DNA of 64,000 nt from Diphasiastrum complanatum. Taxonomy: Eukaryota; Streptophyta; Lycopodiopsida; Lycopodiales; Lycopodiaceae. The stretch lies in the NCBI GenBank assembly GCA_029204225.1, contig CM055095.1:74827501-74891500 (forward strand). Reading direction: 5' to 3'. The notes beneath the pieces were generated by a model. It made no database searches, was not told where the DNA came from, and saw only the letters and a list, made by a program, of their open reading frames with translations. Below, piece by piece: positions 12,181 through 23,500 of this stretch. A program made the translations under genes and the position numbers. Within the stretch, counting starts at the first letter, position 1, and every line of letters starts with the position of its first letter.

Positions 12181-12963
12181 TAAAACCAAGGACAACCATA
12201 CAAACACCCCCAATAACTTTGGATTCAGGGGATTCAACCCCACATTACATGGAGTTCGAAGCTACAGGGCCATAGCCATGGACTCAAGAGAAGACTAAGG
12301 ATTAGGCCAAGATACTAGATATTTAAGAACCTAATGAGTGAGCTATGGAAATAAAGTAATATCAAAAACCTCCAAGATGAAAAAACACACTCTATATTGT
12401 TGGGGCTTGGAAAATCCACATTGAGAGAAGAGTCTGGTTTAGCGAACTATAGGATCACAACTATAGTTGTAGGTTTCACAACTGCCCTGCAACTCTCATA
12501 ATGACACAGTGCACTTACAAAGGGCGATGATGTTCGTGTTAAGTCCCTTTCTTTTTCTACAAGATCGATCTCTTGTCAAAAAAAGACCATTTGAGAAATC
12601 AACCATTTGATATTTCAAGTGTGATTTTTGTCACACTTACCCTATTGCATTCGTAGTAGAATATTTGAAATCAATTATTTTACAAAAAGTGCGTTGAAAA
12701 CAATTTGACATACTTACTACACTGACATTAATTATTGTACATAGAATGCTAGATTTTAGATAAGAAAGAATGCATCTAAAAGTTATATTGTGTTTATACA
12801 TCATTGTATCTCATTTTGAAATGTTTTGTTAGCTTGTTCTCAAAGTGATCTCACATTTCTTATGTTGTAGCAACTACATTAGCCCATTGACAAGAAAAGA
12901 TGTAACAATGAGATCATCCATAATCGAAGTGATTTCTTTGTAACGAATCCCATGGAATGTCAT

Positions 12964-13070
12964 GAATTTTGTGTGTTGCATTGTAAGTGCAATGATTCAC
13001 AATTTGCATAATGTCATTTGAATTTTTGTGTGTTGCATTGTAAGTGTAATGATTCACGATTTGCATAATG
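12964..13070 (+). repeat. Tandem duplication, ~56-bp unit
   Basis: 12964-13019 and 13020-13070 are near-identical copies containing GTGTGTTGCATTGTAAGTG and ATTTGCATAATG. They differ at only a few positions. Confidence 0.9.
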
Positions 13071-13135
13071 AGTGAAGGTAAAAGCTACTTGTTGATTTTC
13101 TTATGACGTTCAATGCAAAGTGCATATTGGTTTCC

Positions 13136-13204
13136 AATGGGGGCTCGAACCTAGGACCGGTGAAATTTTGGATGCCAAGCTAACTAACTGAGCCAACCCT
13201 TGAT
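13136..13204 (-). repeat. tRNA-like sequence (SINE head or tRNA pseudogene)
   Basis: On the minus strand there is a good RNA polymerase III A box, TGGCTCAGTTAG (13184-13195), and a perfect-looking B box, GGTTCGAGCCC (13141-13151), about 33 bases apart as in a tRNA gene. The acceptor and T stems do not pair well, so this is not a functional tRNA. It shares GTTAGCTTGGCATCCAAA with the insertion at 18890-18972, which makes a dispersed tRNA-derived family likely. Confidence 0.6.
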
Positions 13205-13944
13205 TCCATGTCTAAACCGAAAATATCTTGGTTGTTTTTTCTTTTTTTTTCATGCATGAAGAGTTTGAAGTTACCCAAGATGGATCTTGATCAACAATGT
13301 GGAATTTTTGGAAGAACATATGAAGAAAGCTTAAGGCTTACTGAGCAAAGTGAGAAGCTCTTCATTGGAGCCCAAACCCTAATTCACGATCAAGTTTCTT
13401 AAAATAAAATTAGGTCCTTTGCCTTTACATCATAGGTTCTTTAAACTTCTCGAATGAACCTAAAACATGTCAAGATTTTAAGGTGAAAATTGCTGAAGTT
13501 TGAAGGCCTACAGAGAGTCAAAATGAGGTATATATTCCCAATATAAAAGCTAAAGAACAACCCAAAGTATTATTAATAATTCATCTTGAAGGTGTTAATT
13601 TGAGCAAGACCTCATAAGCAAGTGGCCAGCGATTAAACTTGGCCTCTTACCTTTTTGTTTTAAATTTAGAGGTCTTTGTAATTGGGAAGATTTAGGTGTA
13701 ACAAATATTTCAAATTGTTATGGAAATGCTATCAAGTTCATTACCTCATAAAGAAAAGTAAAATGAAATATTTCAACAAGTGCTTTCGTTTCTTTTGTTT
13801 ACTTGGAAGATTTAGAGTAACCGTTGAATAAAACATAAGATTTCTCAAAAAATTGAATGACATTCATACCTCTTGAAAAGGTGGATTCTCTTATCATTGA
13901 ACACCTTGCTTACATTCACAAGGATGCTGGAATTTGAAGGGTGT

Positions 13945-14345
13945 GCCATCCTTTAACATGAAGGGTATCACTTTTGTCAACCACTATTAGAATGACCTAA
14001 ACTTTGACCACCTCTCCTACATCAATCAAGTTGTCAACAAAAGTCTTTTCCCCTCCCTCCTTGCCGAGGGTTTGATTATGCTTGTTCTCAAAGACCAATC
14101 CCTTCATTTATCTCTTCTGCCATGCTACAAAATCATTGCCAAACCTTGGCCAATAGACTAGCCCCTTCCAAGACAAGATCAATTTTTAGCATCGATTTAG
14201 CTTTATCAAGAGCAATGTATTTCATGTCATCCTCAAGATTTGCTCTTTGAACATACTCTTTTGCCCTCTAGGTATGCCTTCATTCTTAGGTTGGACATTG
14301 ATAATGAGTATGATCATATTAGCTTCAATTTCATTTTCTTTTAAT
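13945..14345 (+). pseudogene. LINE (non-LTR) reverse transcriptase relic
   Basis: With frame changes, the + strand follows the conserved order of a plant L1-type reverse transcriptase: a block reading SLFPSLLAEGLIMLVLKDQS, then LLPCYKIIAKPWPID (usual form ..YKIIAK.LANRL), then LRLDIDNEYDHISF, corresponding to the catalytic LDI.KAYD.. motif. The F/YxDD motif and the endonuclease were not found. It is too short and frameshifted to be functional. Confidence 0.6.
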
Positions 14346-16654
14346 GTGAGGAAATTGGTTTGCCTCCCTACTCCCTACATTGGCCATGGCTTGTACTTCC
14401 AATTGTTGGCCATTATTCATTTCATTAATATCTTATTCAAAATTACCTGCTTTGTGCCTACCTTTTTGTCATAGCCCTTGACCTACTCAATTTCGCCCAT
14501 TGCTCTACCCAAAGAGAAAACACACAAACTCACTCACATCTTTTTCTTTATGACATCACTCTATTCTCAACTTGAGTGAAAAATCGACCTATCATCTTGT
14601 GGATATTAATGAGCATACTATAAAAACTAATCAAGCAACAATACTCTATTGACTAATTTAATGGTTAACTGCAAGGAGCTGGTCGGTGAAGTAACTACCT
14701 TTTCCATTTTCCAATTGGTTGAATAGAACATGAGCATCCTACTGAGATAAACTAAAAAATCTAGAACAAGACGGGGATGTGATTCTGGATGATACATGTA
14801 CTACTGTTTTATAAATTGGTCTTATTTGAATTGGATAAACCAGTCCAAATCGTAATCAAGGTTCAAACTCCAGTGAATCGAAGAATTGGGAAACTATGGC
14901 CACTAGCAAAAACTATCAACATATGATATTCAGGATATCTGGTCCATTTTTGTTTAATCACATACCAGGATCAAATATGCCAAAGGATGATACCCAACAC
15001 AAGAATCTAGTATAAGGCACCTTGCTTGATTTTAAACTACATAGGGGTATGGAAATCACCCATATGGAGTGCAATAAAGATAGTCGATGGTGAAGACCTG
15101 CATGCACAAACCCCTGCAAGGCCATAAGCCATCATACGTGGATAGAAAGTTTAATACCAGATGGCACTTGTACTGCCACGTTGACAAGTGCATATGACAA
15201 CTGACTCTTAAAACAGATGTGTCAACCAAAGATCTTACCTCATTTTCACCCCAAACTTCACCAAGATTCAAAACGACTATAGATAAAGAGGAAATAACAC
15301 AACAAGACTGGAAAATTTACAGTAAACGTAGACAAAAGAGCTATCAATCTTATTGTCCATGATTAGCTTCCAGCACAAATAGGTTCACTGCCATTATTGG
15401 GTACAAAATTTTGTTATAAACCATTTAATGATTTCATTTGATTGAACTGACACGAACCCAAACTGCTTAAAAAAATAGTCAAATGCCCGCCAGAGGTTGC
15501 TACAATTGCCATGCACGTGAATTAATCACAGCTTATGATGTTGAGTGAAACAAAACATTCTTGAATATGCATGCACTTCCAAATGTAAGAAAGAATAACC
15601 TCAACTAATATGATACTCAATTTACTCAAAATCACCCACAAGCTCTTTTTGTCGCCTGTGCTAGCTGCCATGATGTAGATTGTCACCCTTCATGACTAGT
15701 GTTTCACCCCTGACCCATCTTTGATTTTACACAAATTAAGCTATAAAGCAGCAAAGACTTTTCCAAAATAGGAGATCCTTACCAGGCTGATCTTATTACT
15801 GCACGCCATCTTGACAAGTTACCCTGGACTAAAGGCTGCCTTCTTTCTACTGAGATCAATCAAGCATGCTTCTGATATCTCCTGCAGAAGTCCTATATTT
15901 CTCATTTGCTGCATTGCATCAGAATGATCATACACCATATTGTTTGATGAATGTGGTCATGACTTGCTTGCATACCTTACTGTCAGTAATAGTAAACAAT
16001 TGGTTGTCCTACGGGCTGCCTCTCAATTGGCTGGCCATAGGTCCATTGTGACTTGGAAGGGTAAGCAGTATAACTTACATACACTTCACTTAGGCCAAAG
16101 AATACCCCTCTTCACTAAGCTTATAAAAACATCTTTCTCATGAATATGTTAAGTTCCAAAATGTTTAGCCCGATACAACCTTCTCTGCTCCCAGATGAGT
16201 TTTGATAATACCTGCTGACACAAGCATGCTGTAAGAACTGCGGAATGTCATTATTTGTTAAATCCCAAAAGCTCTGATTTGCAGTCAAAATAATATACCA
16301 GAGCAGTGCGGCAGAAAGAGGAGTGCTATTGCATGTTATTTCAAGCCCATGATTAGTGTTTCCAAATGATTTTTTACCACAAACAACGAGTTCCGTATGG
16401 CTTTTCCAAGTAAATAAAATTTCAAACTAATGCTTGAAAAAAATAAACAGATTTTTGCACGAGACCTCTTGCAAATAGAGTAATGGACTATTAAAATCAT
16501 TTTATCGCTATAACTTCGGAATCCATTAAAGCCTTTAAAAGTGAAAAGGCTTTTAAAAAACTTAAGGGAACTAAGGAAAAGCAGCAATGTACAGGGACTT
16601 CACTTTCTCTGCATCATTCAGGCGACTAATCTGGTTTGACGTTCCACCACTATC
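14346..16654. other. Unassigned region, includes 3' flank of the host gene
   Basis: No gene recognised on either strand. The last ~300 bases lie downstream of the minus-strand gene and probably include its 3' UTR; I saw no clear AATAAA signal on that strand. Confidence 0.4.
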
Positions 16655-17931
16655 TTATCTGAATGTCTCTTGCAGCTGCCCTGCTAATTGCTCATCTTCA
16701 ACTGCTTCGGAATTTTCCAGCTTTGGCCTCTCTGACCCAGATTTAATCTCTACTCCGGTAACAGAAGTCTTCCGACCCCGCTCTAAATGCGCCGATTTTT
16801 TACGAAGGTGAACTTGAACTTGAGCAGCAGCTCGTGCTGCAAGAGCTGCTGCCTCCAATTTTGCCTTGGCTACTGCAGCAGCCTTCGCTGAAACTGCAGC
16901 CTTTGCAATAGCCGTAGCCTTGGCTGCGGCAGCTGCCTGAACTGCACATGTTGCAGCAGCTTTTGCAGCATCCAGAGCTTCTTTGGCAGAAATTAGTGTG
17001 GGAGCTGATTTTCCTGCAGGAATATTTGATGAGATTTGTCGCAACTGACCTGCATCATGTGAAGCAGACACAGTGCAGCCACTTACAGCACCAGCTACCG
17101 CAACACGCCGTTTCTTGTCTGTGTGGCCTGAAGATTGCAGGGAAGTCTGTGATTCGTCTTGCCTTAGAATCCCTTCAATTGCTACATTTCCATGAGCTGC
17201 TACTTTCTGTTTCTCACAAACCGAGCACAGGTACAATGCATTATCTAGGGTTCTATCTGGATATTTGTCAAGCTCATCTTCATGTGCCGAGCGTTGGCAG
17301 CTGCTGCAGACGAGCAACTGAGGGGCATCGGCGGCACCGTTCTGGAGCTGCTGCAAACAATAAGAGCAACGATGCATTGATCTGTGAAGCTGAGCACACA
17401 AAGAGCAAAATTGCTGATAAACCATAAACCACAGTGAAATGATCTGTAAACCTTAGCTAAAAAACAGCAAAATTGCTGACAAAACCTACACAACAAAGCA
17501 TTGATCCGTAAAGCAACAACAATATTGCTTATGAAACCTAAACAGCGATGTATTGACCTGTAGAGCTGAGCACCAAAACAGAAAATCTGGTCATAAACCC
17601 TAAATCGCTTGAGTCCGCAGGGACGTCGGAAACCAAAACTACCACACCGTACACAGCTAACACTTACATTTGGCTGTTTTTCGGAAGCTTGTGGATCCTC
17701 AGAGTGAACTCCATCCATCGCCATTTGCTCAACACTGGTGGCGTCAACTGGAAGTGGCAGCACGGAGCAGGAAGAGGAGGGAAGGAGGGTTGAGGGGTTG
17801 TCAGTATGCTTCATGCCAACCAATAGGCGCTTTCTGGGGGGGAGGGAGCCGCCTGAGGATCCTTTAGTGGTGGCTTCGCCATCTTCTTCCCTACGATCGT
17901 CAGCAAGGCTGTCATCGCTTGCATCCTCCAT
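16655..17931 (-). CDS. Putative zinc-binding Cys/His-rich protein with Ala-rich tail, two exons
   Basis: The only convincing host gene. Model: exon 1 17931-17558, exon 2 17381-16655, giving 366 codons plus TAA. The N-terminus (MEDASDDS) is acidic. Next comes a cysteine-rich part (CVRCGSFGFRRPCG, FRVYDQIFC, then SMHRCSYC, CSSCQRSAHEDEL and CSVCEKQK) with four CxxC pairs and nearby histidines, resembling a PHD/treble-clef-like zinc module. About 75 residues of alanine/lysine-rich, probably helical sequence follow, then a basic-acidic C-terminus. I do not recognise the exact family, and nuclear or chromatin function is only a guess. The start at 17931 is chosen because the frame is open upstream (to 18246) but would translate a GA microsatellite into Glu-Arg repeats. 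No retroelement motifs are present, and codon use looks ordinary. Without splicing, exon 2 is still open from an ATG at 17425, so an alternative start or annotation is possible. Confidence 0.65.
17362..17600 (-). repeat. Four degenerate tandem copies of a coding segment
   Basis: On the minus strand, copies start near 17599, 17538, 17486 and 17423 (spacings about 61, 52 and 63). Each has the pattern GTTTAT..CAG..ATTTTG..CAG..TACAG.TCAAT. The first and last copies translate as VYDQIFC..AQLYRSIHRC and VYQQFC..AQLHRSMHRC; the middle two are shifted or shortened. Confidence 0.75.
17382..17557 (-). other. Predicted 176-bp intron arising within a tandem duplication
   Basis: The donor is CTACAG|GT and the acceptor TTCACAG|A. 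Both sites lie at the equivalent point of two copies of the same repeat, so splicing joins copy 1 to copy 4 seamlessly and keeps the frame (exon 1 phase 2). Inferred from sequence only. Confidence 0.55.
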
Positions 17932-17934
17932 ATG

Positions 17935-17936
<2 letters not shown>

Positions 17937-17990
<54 letters not shown>
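17937..17990 (-). repeat. (GA)n microsatellite in the presumed 5' UTR of the host gene
   Basis: About 50 bases of CT on the + strand, ending a few bases upstream of the chosen start codon at 17931. Confidence 0.95.
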
Positions 17991-17993
<3 letters not shown>

Positions 17994-18146
17994 CCGCCCT
18001 CGCATCTAGCGAGCACGGTGGCCCTTTGGCCCCGCTGCCCTCCTGACCACAAGTTTTTTTTTTTTTTAAATTTGGCTGCCTGGACGTCATGTGTCCAGGC
18101 ATCCGATCTTTGACCCATAAGCATTCATGTGAGACTATGAGAAGTG

Positions 18147-18157
18147 AATATATAGAC
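18147..18157 (-). promoter_or_regulatory. Candidate TATA box of the host gene
   Basis: The minus strand reads TCTATATATTC about 215 bases upstream of the chosen ATG. Position and sequence suit a plant core promoter; no transcription data support it here. Confidence 0.3.
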
Positions 18158-18649
18158 AAACTGTGCGCGTGCCATAGACACACACACACACACACGTGCG
18201 CGTGCCACTTGGGGCTGCCCGACGTCGTACCGCCCACTGGCGCCACTTAGCCCGCTACCCGGGCGCCCTTGCCTCTTGCTACTGGCCTGCCGGTGCCCAG
18301 CGCCGCCCGACAAAATTTGGCACCCAATGATTTTTGACGAGCACCGCCCGGTTGACACCCGTCAGCCGCTCGAGGGCACCGGGGCGAAACCCCTCCCTCG
18401 TGTGGGGCTAATAGATAGCTCCACACATGTCCGTCATCACTCCTCATGCCAATTATGAGAGAGAGAGAGGCTAAAGAGCAAGGAACTGCTTTTTTGCATA
18501 GCTAGGAATCGGCTGGCTCACGTACTACTTCTTAGTTGAGCAGTCGAGAAATGGCTAAAAGAATTCATATGGGTAGGCTTAGAGATATGCAATATTTTTG
18601 TGCACCTTTGGAAAGTCAGCCACTTCTAGGTCTTTAACATTCAAAATGG
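18158..18649. other. GC-richer upstream flank of the host gene
   Basis: Contains a (CA)n microsatellite at about 18178-18195 and a locally GC-rich block (18190-18400) unlike the AT-rich surroundings. No gene recognised; the long open frames here follow from base composition. Confidence 0.4.
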
Positions 18650-19037
18650 GATCAAGTTCTTATCCCAATTAGCACATCCGAAATGGCATCGAAGATCTTA
18701 TGTGAAGGATCTAAGCTGCTTATCCTAGTTCCGGAATGTGGATGCTTGGTATGGAATGGGATCATAGATCTTATGCCAATTGAAGCTCATTATCCTAGTT
18801 CCTGAATGTGGATGTAAAAAAAATACGATTTTTGGCATGGAATAGAATCAAAGATCTTATGCCACGGATCAGTTCATTACCCTAGTTCCGTTATCCAAGA
18901 GTTGGATCAATTGGTTAGCTTGGCATCCAAAGTTTCTTTGGTCCCAAGTTCAAGCCCCCTTGAGCCAAGATGCATTACCCTAGTTCCTGAATGTGGATGT
19001 GGAAATAACATGATTCTTGGCATGGAATTGGATCAGA
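18650..19037 (+). repeat. Degenerate tandem repeat, ~70-bp unit
   Basis: At least three full copies share CCTAGTTCCTGAATGTGGATG, a spacer, GGCATGGAATNGGATCA and GATCTTATGCCA (starting near 18724, 18793 and 18979), with a weaker copy before them. A tRNA-like segment splits the array at 18890-18972. Confidence 0.8.
18890..18972 (+). mobile_element. 83-bp tRNA-like insertion with 15-bp target duplication
   Basis: Flanked by identical CATTACCCTAGTTCC at 18875-18889 and 18973-18987. Inside are an A-box-like GGATCAATTGGTTAG (18904-18918) and a B-box-like AAGTTCAAGCCCC (18946-18958), and it shares 17 bases (TTAGCTTGGCATCCAAA) with the tRNA-like sequence at 13136-13204. Size and flanks fit a retroposed tRNA-like RNA mobilised by a LINE. 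The flanks also belong to a tandem repeat, which weakens the target-duplication reading. Confidence 0.5.
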
Positions 19038-20372
19038 GTCTCTGTTCCAAATGTTATTCACGTACCTCAGCTATCTAAGAATCTATTATCGATTTCAAAA
19101 ATAATTGATGAGGGCTACATTGTTATTTTCTCATCTGAACAGTGTACAATCTTCGATGAAGATACTATTTTGAGTACCTGCGCACGAGTCGGAAATTTAT
19201 ATGTTTATATGACTCAGTTGCTTTAGATAGTACTTCAAATGAAAATGCAAACGATCATGTTATACTGTGGCATAGTCCATTTGAACATGTGAATACAAGA
19301 TCACTTTCTTACATGCGTTGTAGTAGTTTAGTTGATGGATTGTATTTCTCTCTTTCATTAGATAGGAAATCATTTCCTTGTGAATCTTGCATCTATGACA
19401 AACACTCTAGAAGCAGATTTCCCATAACACATTCCATTAAGACAAAACATGTATTAGATCTTGTACATAGTGATCTATGTGGTCCAATGCCAACTCCATC
19501 CTTAGAAGATGCACTCTATTTTATCACCTTCATAGATGACTATTCTAGATGGTCTACAGTCATGTTCATAAAGCACAAATCAGAAGCCTTTGAATGCTTC
19601 AAGAAGTTCAAGGCCATGGCTGAGACCCAAACATGTAATAAGGTGAAAGCACTCTGAACTGATGGTGGCAGTGAATACATTTCCAATGAGATGTCCGACT
19701 ATCTAGCTGAACATGTCATTTGAAGACAATTTGCAACTTCCTACACGCCTCGCAATTGCAGAAAGGAAGAATCGAACGCTTCTCAATTCAGCCAAATCCA
19801 TGCTACATCAATCGCACTTACCTGCGAAATTCTGAGTAGAGGCTACTGCCATAGCCTGTTATGTTTGAAACAGATCCAGCACCAAAGCCGTCCATAACAG
19901 AACTACTTATCAAGTGTGGCATGGACACAAGCCTAGTGTCAGCCATCAAAAAATCTTTGGTTATATATGTTTTGTTCATGTTCCTAAAAAGCTTACGAAG
20001 AAACTGGATGAGAGGTCATGTAAATGTATTTTCATTGGCTATCCCGATGAACATAAGGCTTATAAAGTTTATGATCCATCCACCAATGTAACATTTGTTT
20101 CTAGGGATGTAATCTTTAAGGAAGATACATTCTATGACTTTAAGCAACCATCGATCAATGATGTCGTGTCATTTCGTCCTACTCTAAATAGCATAGAATC
20201 TTCCACTCGTGATGTTTCTTCTACAGAACCTGCAGCTACCGCTACAGAAGTGGAGCAGCCGACAACACATGTCACTAGACCAGACCAAGCTAGCTCGAGC
20301 AGATCTAGACAAATTCAAAAAGAAGCATATCATGTGCCAAATCCCAAACTAATAGCAATAACGATGAAGTAA
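19038..20372 (+). mobile_element. Copia-B fragment: protease end, integrase, linker
   Basis: A Copia piece with no LTRs, missing gag on the left and RT on the right. It starts at the protease C-terminus (VIHVPQLSKNLLSISK, 19053 on). Next come the GAG-pre-integrase part and the integrase core: LVHSDLCGPM, TFIDDYSRW, and TDGGSEYIS after a stop at 19655. The C-terminal block reads IFGYICFVHVP, CKCIFIGYPDEHKAYKVYDP and SRDVIF. Frame changes and stops near 19224, 19655 and 19720 show it is dead. The last 50 residues (Ser/Thr/Pro-rich) are the usual integrase-RT linker. It abuts the tandem repeat at 19037 on the left and an unrelated Copia on the right. Confidence 0.85.
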
Positions 20373-20548
20373 AGCTAATAGTAAGAAGATAACAAGACCA
20401 TCATGATAGCATATCCATAGAAAGCTAGAAACATGGAGATCACCATTGAATCACATTAGCAATGGAAGAAATAGTACAAGCTAGCAGATCCAGGAGGCCA
20501 AACATTCAAACAAACAACCATCAACAAGAGAACAGACTCCAAGGAGCA

Positions 20549-23500
20549 ATGGCTTCAATCAGCAGCATGCAGAACAAGATCTGCACAATACTTGATTCCT
20601 CATGATCTAACTTTCTAGCCTGGAAAGTTAAGACATCTTTGATACTCAAGGGTGAAGGACTATTCCCCTTGGTGGATGGCACAGAAGAAATGCCTATGAC
20701 AACAGGCAAGGAGCTACGTGAATGGAGGGAGAAAAATGACAAGACAGTAGTCTTGCTATCATCTTCCATCAAAGATAGTCTCACACTTGACCTGGCTACA
20801 CTCTCCAAAGCTAAGGAGATGTGGGATGCATTACTCACCAGATTTCAGACAAAATCAAGAAGTCAAATCATGATGCTGGAAGATCAGCTGACGAATTTGC
20901 AGTGGGATGGAAAAGACTTCACTTCTTTCATAAGAAAGATGAAGGATCTGTTTCTGTCACTACATAACTCTGGAGCAGAGAATGTTGTGTCAACTGAGAA
21001 GCAGCCCACGTACCTATTGAGAGCCTTATCCAGATGTTCTCGCCATGAACCTCAAAAAGGCGATTGTCAAGATTCGAGAAGAAGTTGAGGCCAGAGAACA
21101 TCTTGATCACAAAGATGGTTCTGACCAGGCCCTCTACAACAACAAAGAAAAATCAAAGAAGCAATTTAAGCCTAAAAGGGAGTCCAATCAGAGGCAGGAT
21201 CGTGACCAGCAAGCAGAGGGAACAAGCAAAGACAACTGGAGACCAAAGGGAGGTCTAAACAACAAGGTGCAGACAAGAAGACTTGTGTGAGATGTAGAAG
21301 AGATGGGCATACAGTAGATACTTGCTGGCTCAATCCCAAGATTGAGTGTATACATTGCCACAAGAAGGTCACACAGCCATGGATCGTCGCCGAAAATCCG
21401 AGAAACAAGTTAGCACAAAACAGACAGGAGAACAACAATAGTTCATCCTATGTCGAGGAGCTCGAGAGCTCAAAAATGGACGAAGAAAGAACGAACATAA
21501 ATTATTCGACCGCCTATATCTATGAAGACGTGTGTGCAGCATGAACATCTGACACACATGAGGTGATCCTAGATTCAGGAGCCACCTCACACTTCGTGAC
21601 ATCGAGATGAATTATGTCTGATTTCATAAGTGCAGATCCCTCAAGATTCATAGTTCTTGGAGATGGATCTAGACATCAAGTGAACGATATTGCTTCACTA
21701 TGGCTCAACACCAATGGCAGAGACAGACGACTCAAAAATGTTCTGTTCGTGCCTACTCTGCAACAAGACTTGCTCTCTGTAGCAAGAATAGCAGATGTGC
21801 AGATGCATGCGACGTTTTCTGACGAATCATGCAACGTGATTGACGCCAGTACCAGTACTCTCATCGCTCAAGGCAGAAAGAAAGGGAACCTATACAATCT
21901 GAAGGTACGCCTACCTACAGATTAGGTGCATCAGACTCATGACAACTCGCCAGACACTCTGTGGCACAGAAGACTCTGCCACATGAACTCAATGGCACTT
22001 TACCAGGCAAGCCATCATGAAGTGATAACAGGGGTCAGCATCTCGAATGCAACCAGTTCGACCACCTCTGATGCATGTTTGAAGGGCAAGATGTCACGCA
22101 CGCCATTCATCAAAGACTCCTACAAAACGACAAAGATTCTGGAGCTAGTGCACTCTGACATCTGCGAACCATTCAACGTGATCTCAGTAGGAGGCTCAAA
22201 GTATCACATAACCTTCATTGATGATAATAGCAAATTTTGCAGAGTGTATTTCATATAATAAATCTGAAGTACTTGATAAATTCACAAAATATGTGAATTG
22301 GACAAAAAGATGCACAGGCAGCAAAGTGAAGCAGATCAGAACATATCGAGGTGGCGAATACATCTCGAATCGCTTCACTGACTTCTGCAATGATCGTGGT
22401 ATCATTCACAAAAGAACTGCAACCTACACACCACAGCACAATGGTGTTGCTGAACGAAAGAACAGGACCCTAATGGAAGCAGCCAGATGCATGATGGCCT
22501 ACTCAAAAGCTCCAAGGACACTGTGGGCTGAACCAGTAGCTACAGCCACATACATCCAGAACAGAACAGACAGTTCTAGTGTTCCTCACATGACACCACA
22601 TGAGCTATGGTGGGGTAGAAAGCCCAACCTGTCTCACGTCGGAATCTTTGGCTATGCAGCTTATGTACATATTTTTTATAAGCTTTGAAAGAAGCTTGAT
22701 GAGAAAGCCGAGCAGGGATTTTTGGTAGGTTATGACAACAATTCGTCATACTACAAAGTCTACATGCCAGACACAAACACTGTGAAAACAATGAGAGATG
22801 TCAGATTCGATTAGAGCGGGACAATGGCCAACGACGATCCTGTTAGCTATAAAGTTTTGGAGAGACAATACTATGACCTATTGCCAACGATAGAGGGAGC
22901 AGAGGACGAACACAAAAACAAAAATTTTTGAGTCGTCTCCCATTCGAACGACGAATCTGATGAAGAAAGATTTGAGAGGTAACCTGCTCCTGCAGTTCCT
23001 GTAAACCAAAATGGTTCCAGACCAAGCAGAGTAGAGAAGGGCAAAGGCATAGCTGTTTCAGGAGGATCTCCCAGAAGGTTGACAAGACCACGAAGAGCGC
23101 CAGCAAGATATGTGCCAGACAGCTCAGCTTCCACATCATAAGAGTTTTGCGGGTTCAATGGCGAACCACAGACTTTCGAGGAGGCGATTGAAGGTCCAGA
23201 AAAGGACAGATGGATCTGAGCCATGAACGAAGAGATGGAGTCCATGAGGAAGAACCAGGTATGGACGTTGGAGCCATTACCACATAAGCGCAAGATTGTC
23301 AAATGCAAATGGGTCTTCAAGCTCAAATACGGACCAGACGGGAATGTGACGAAATACAAGTCAAGACTGGTAGCGAAAGGTTTTTATCAGAGATACGGTA
23401 TTGACTACTCTGAAACCTTCTCTCCTGTCATCAAACATTCGTTCCTACGTCTGTTATTTGCATATGCAGCAGCTTATGACCTCAGAATCCACATTGTGGA

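Larger units (their letters stand above)
12181..13940. other. Unassigned region with a tandem duplication and a tRNA-like sequence
   Basis: No gene seen apart from the two features listed separately. Open frames are short and without motifs. Confidence 0.5.

Noticed and set aside
13208-13402. 64-codon + strand frame after the tRNA-like sequence
   Set aside because: Short, no motif, and begins inside the flank of a repeat.
16948-17427. 159-codon + strand open frame
   Set aside because: Lies antisense to the zinc-binding gene; its Leu/Gln/His-rich text mirrors the Ala-rich coding strand.
18650-19037. CRISPR-like repeat array
   Set aside because: Repeats are diverged, unevenly spaced and in a plant genome; no cas genes. 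It is a degenerate tandem repeat.
22871-23359. 162-codon minus-strand open frame
   Set aside because: Antisense shadow of the Copia-C linker and RT.
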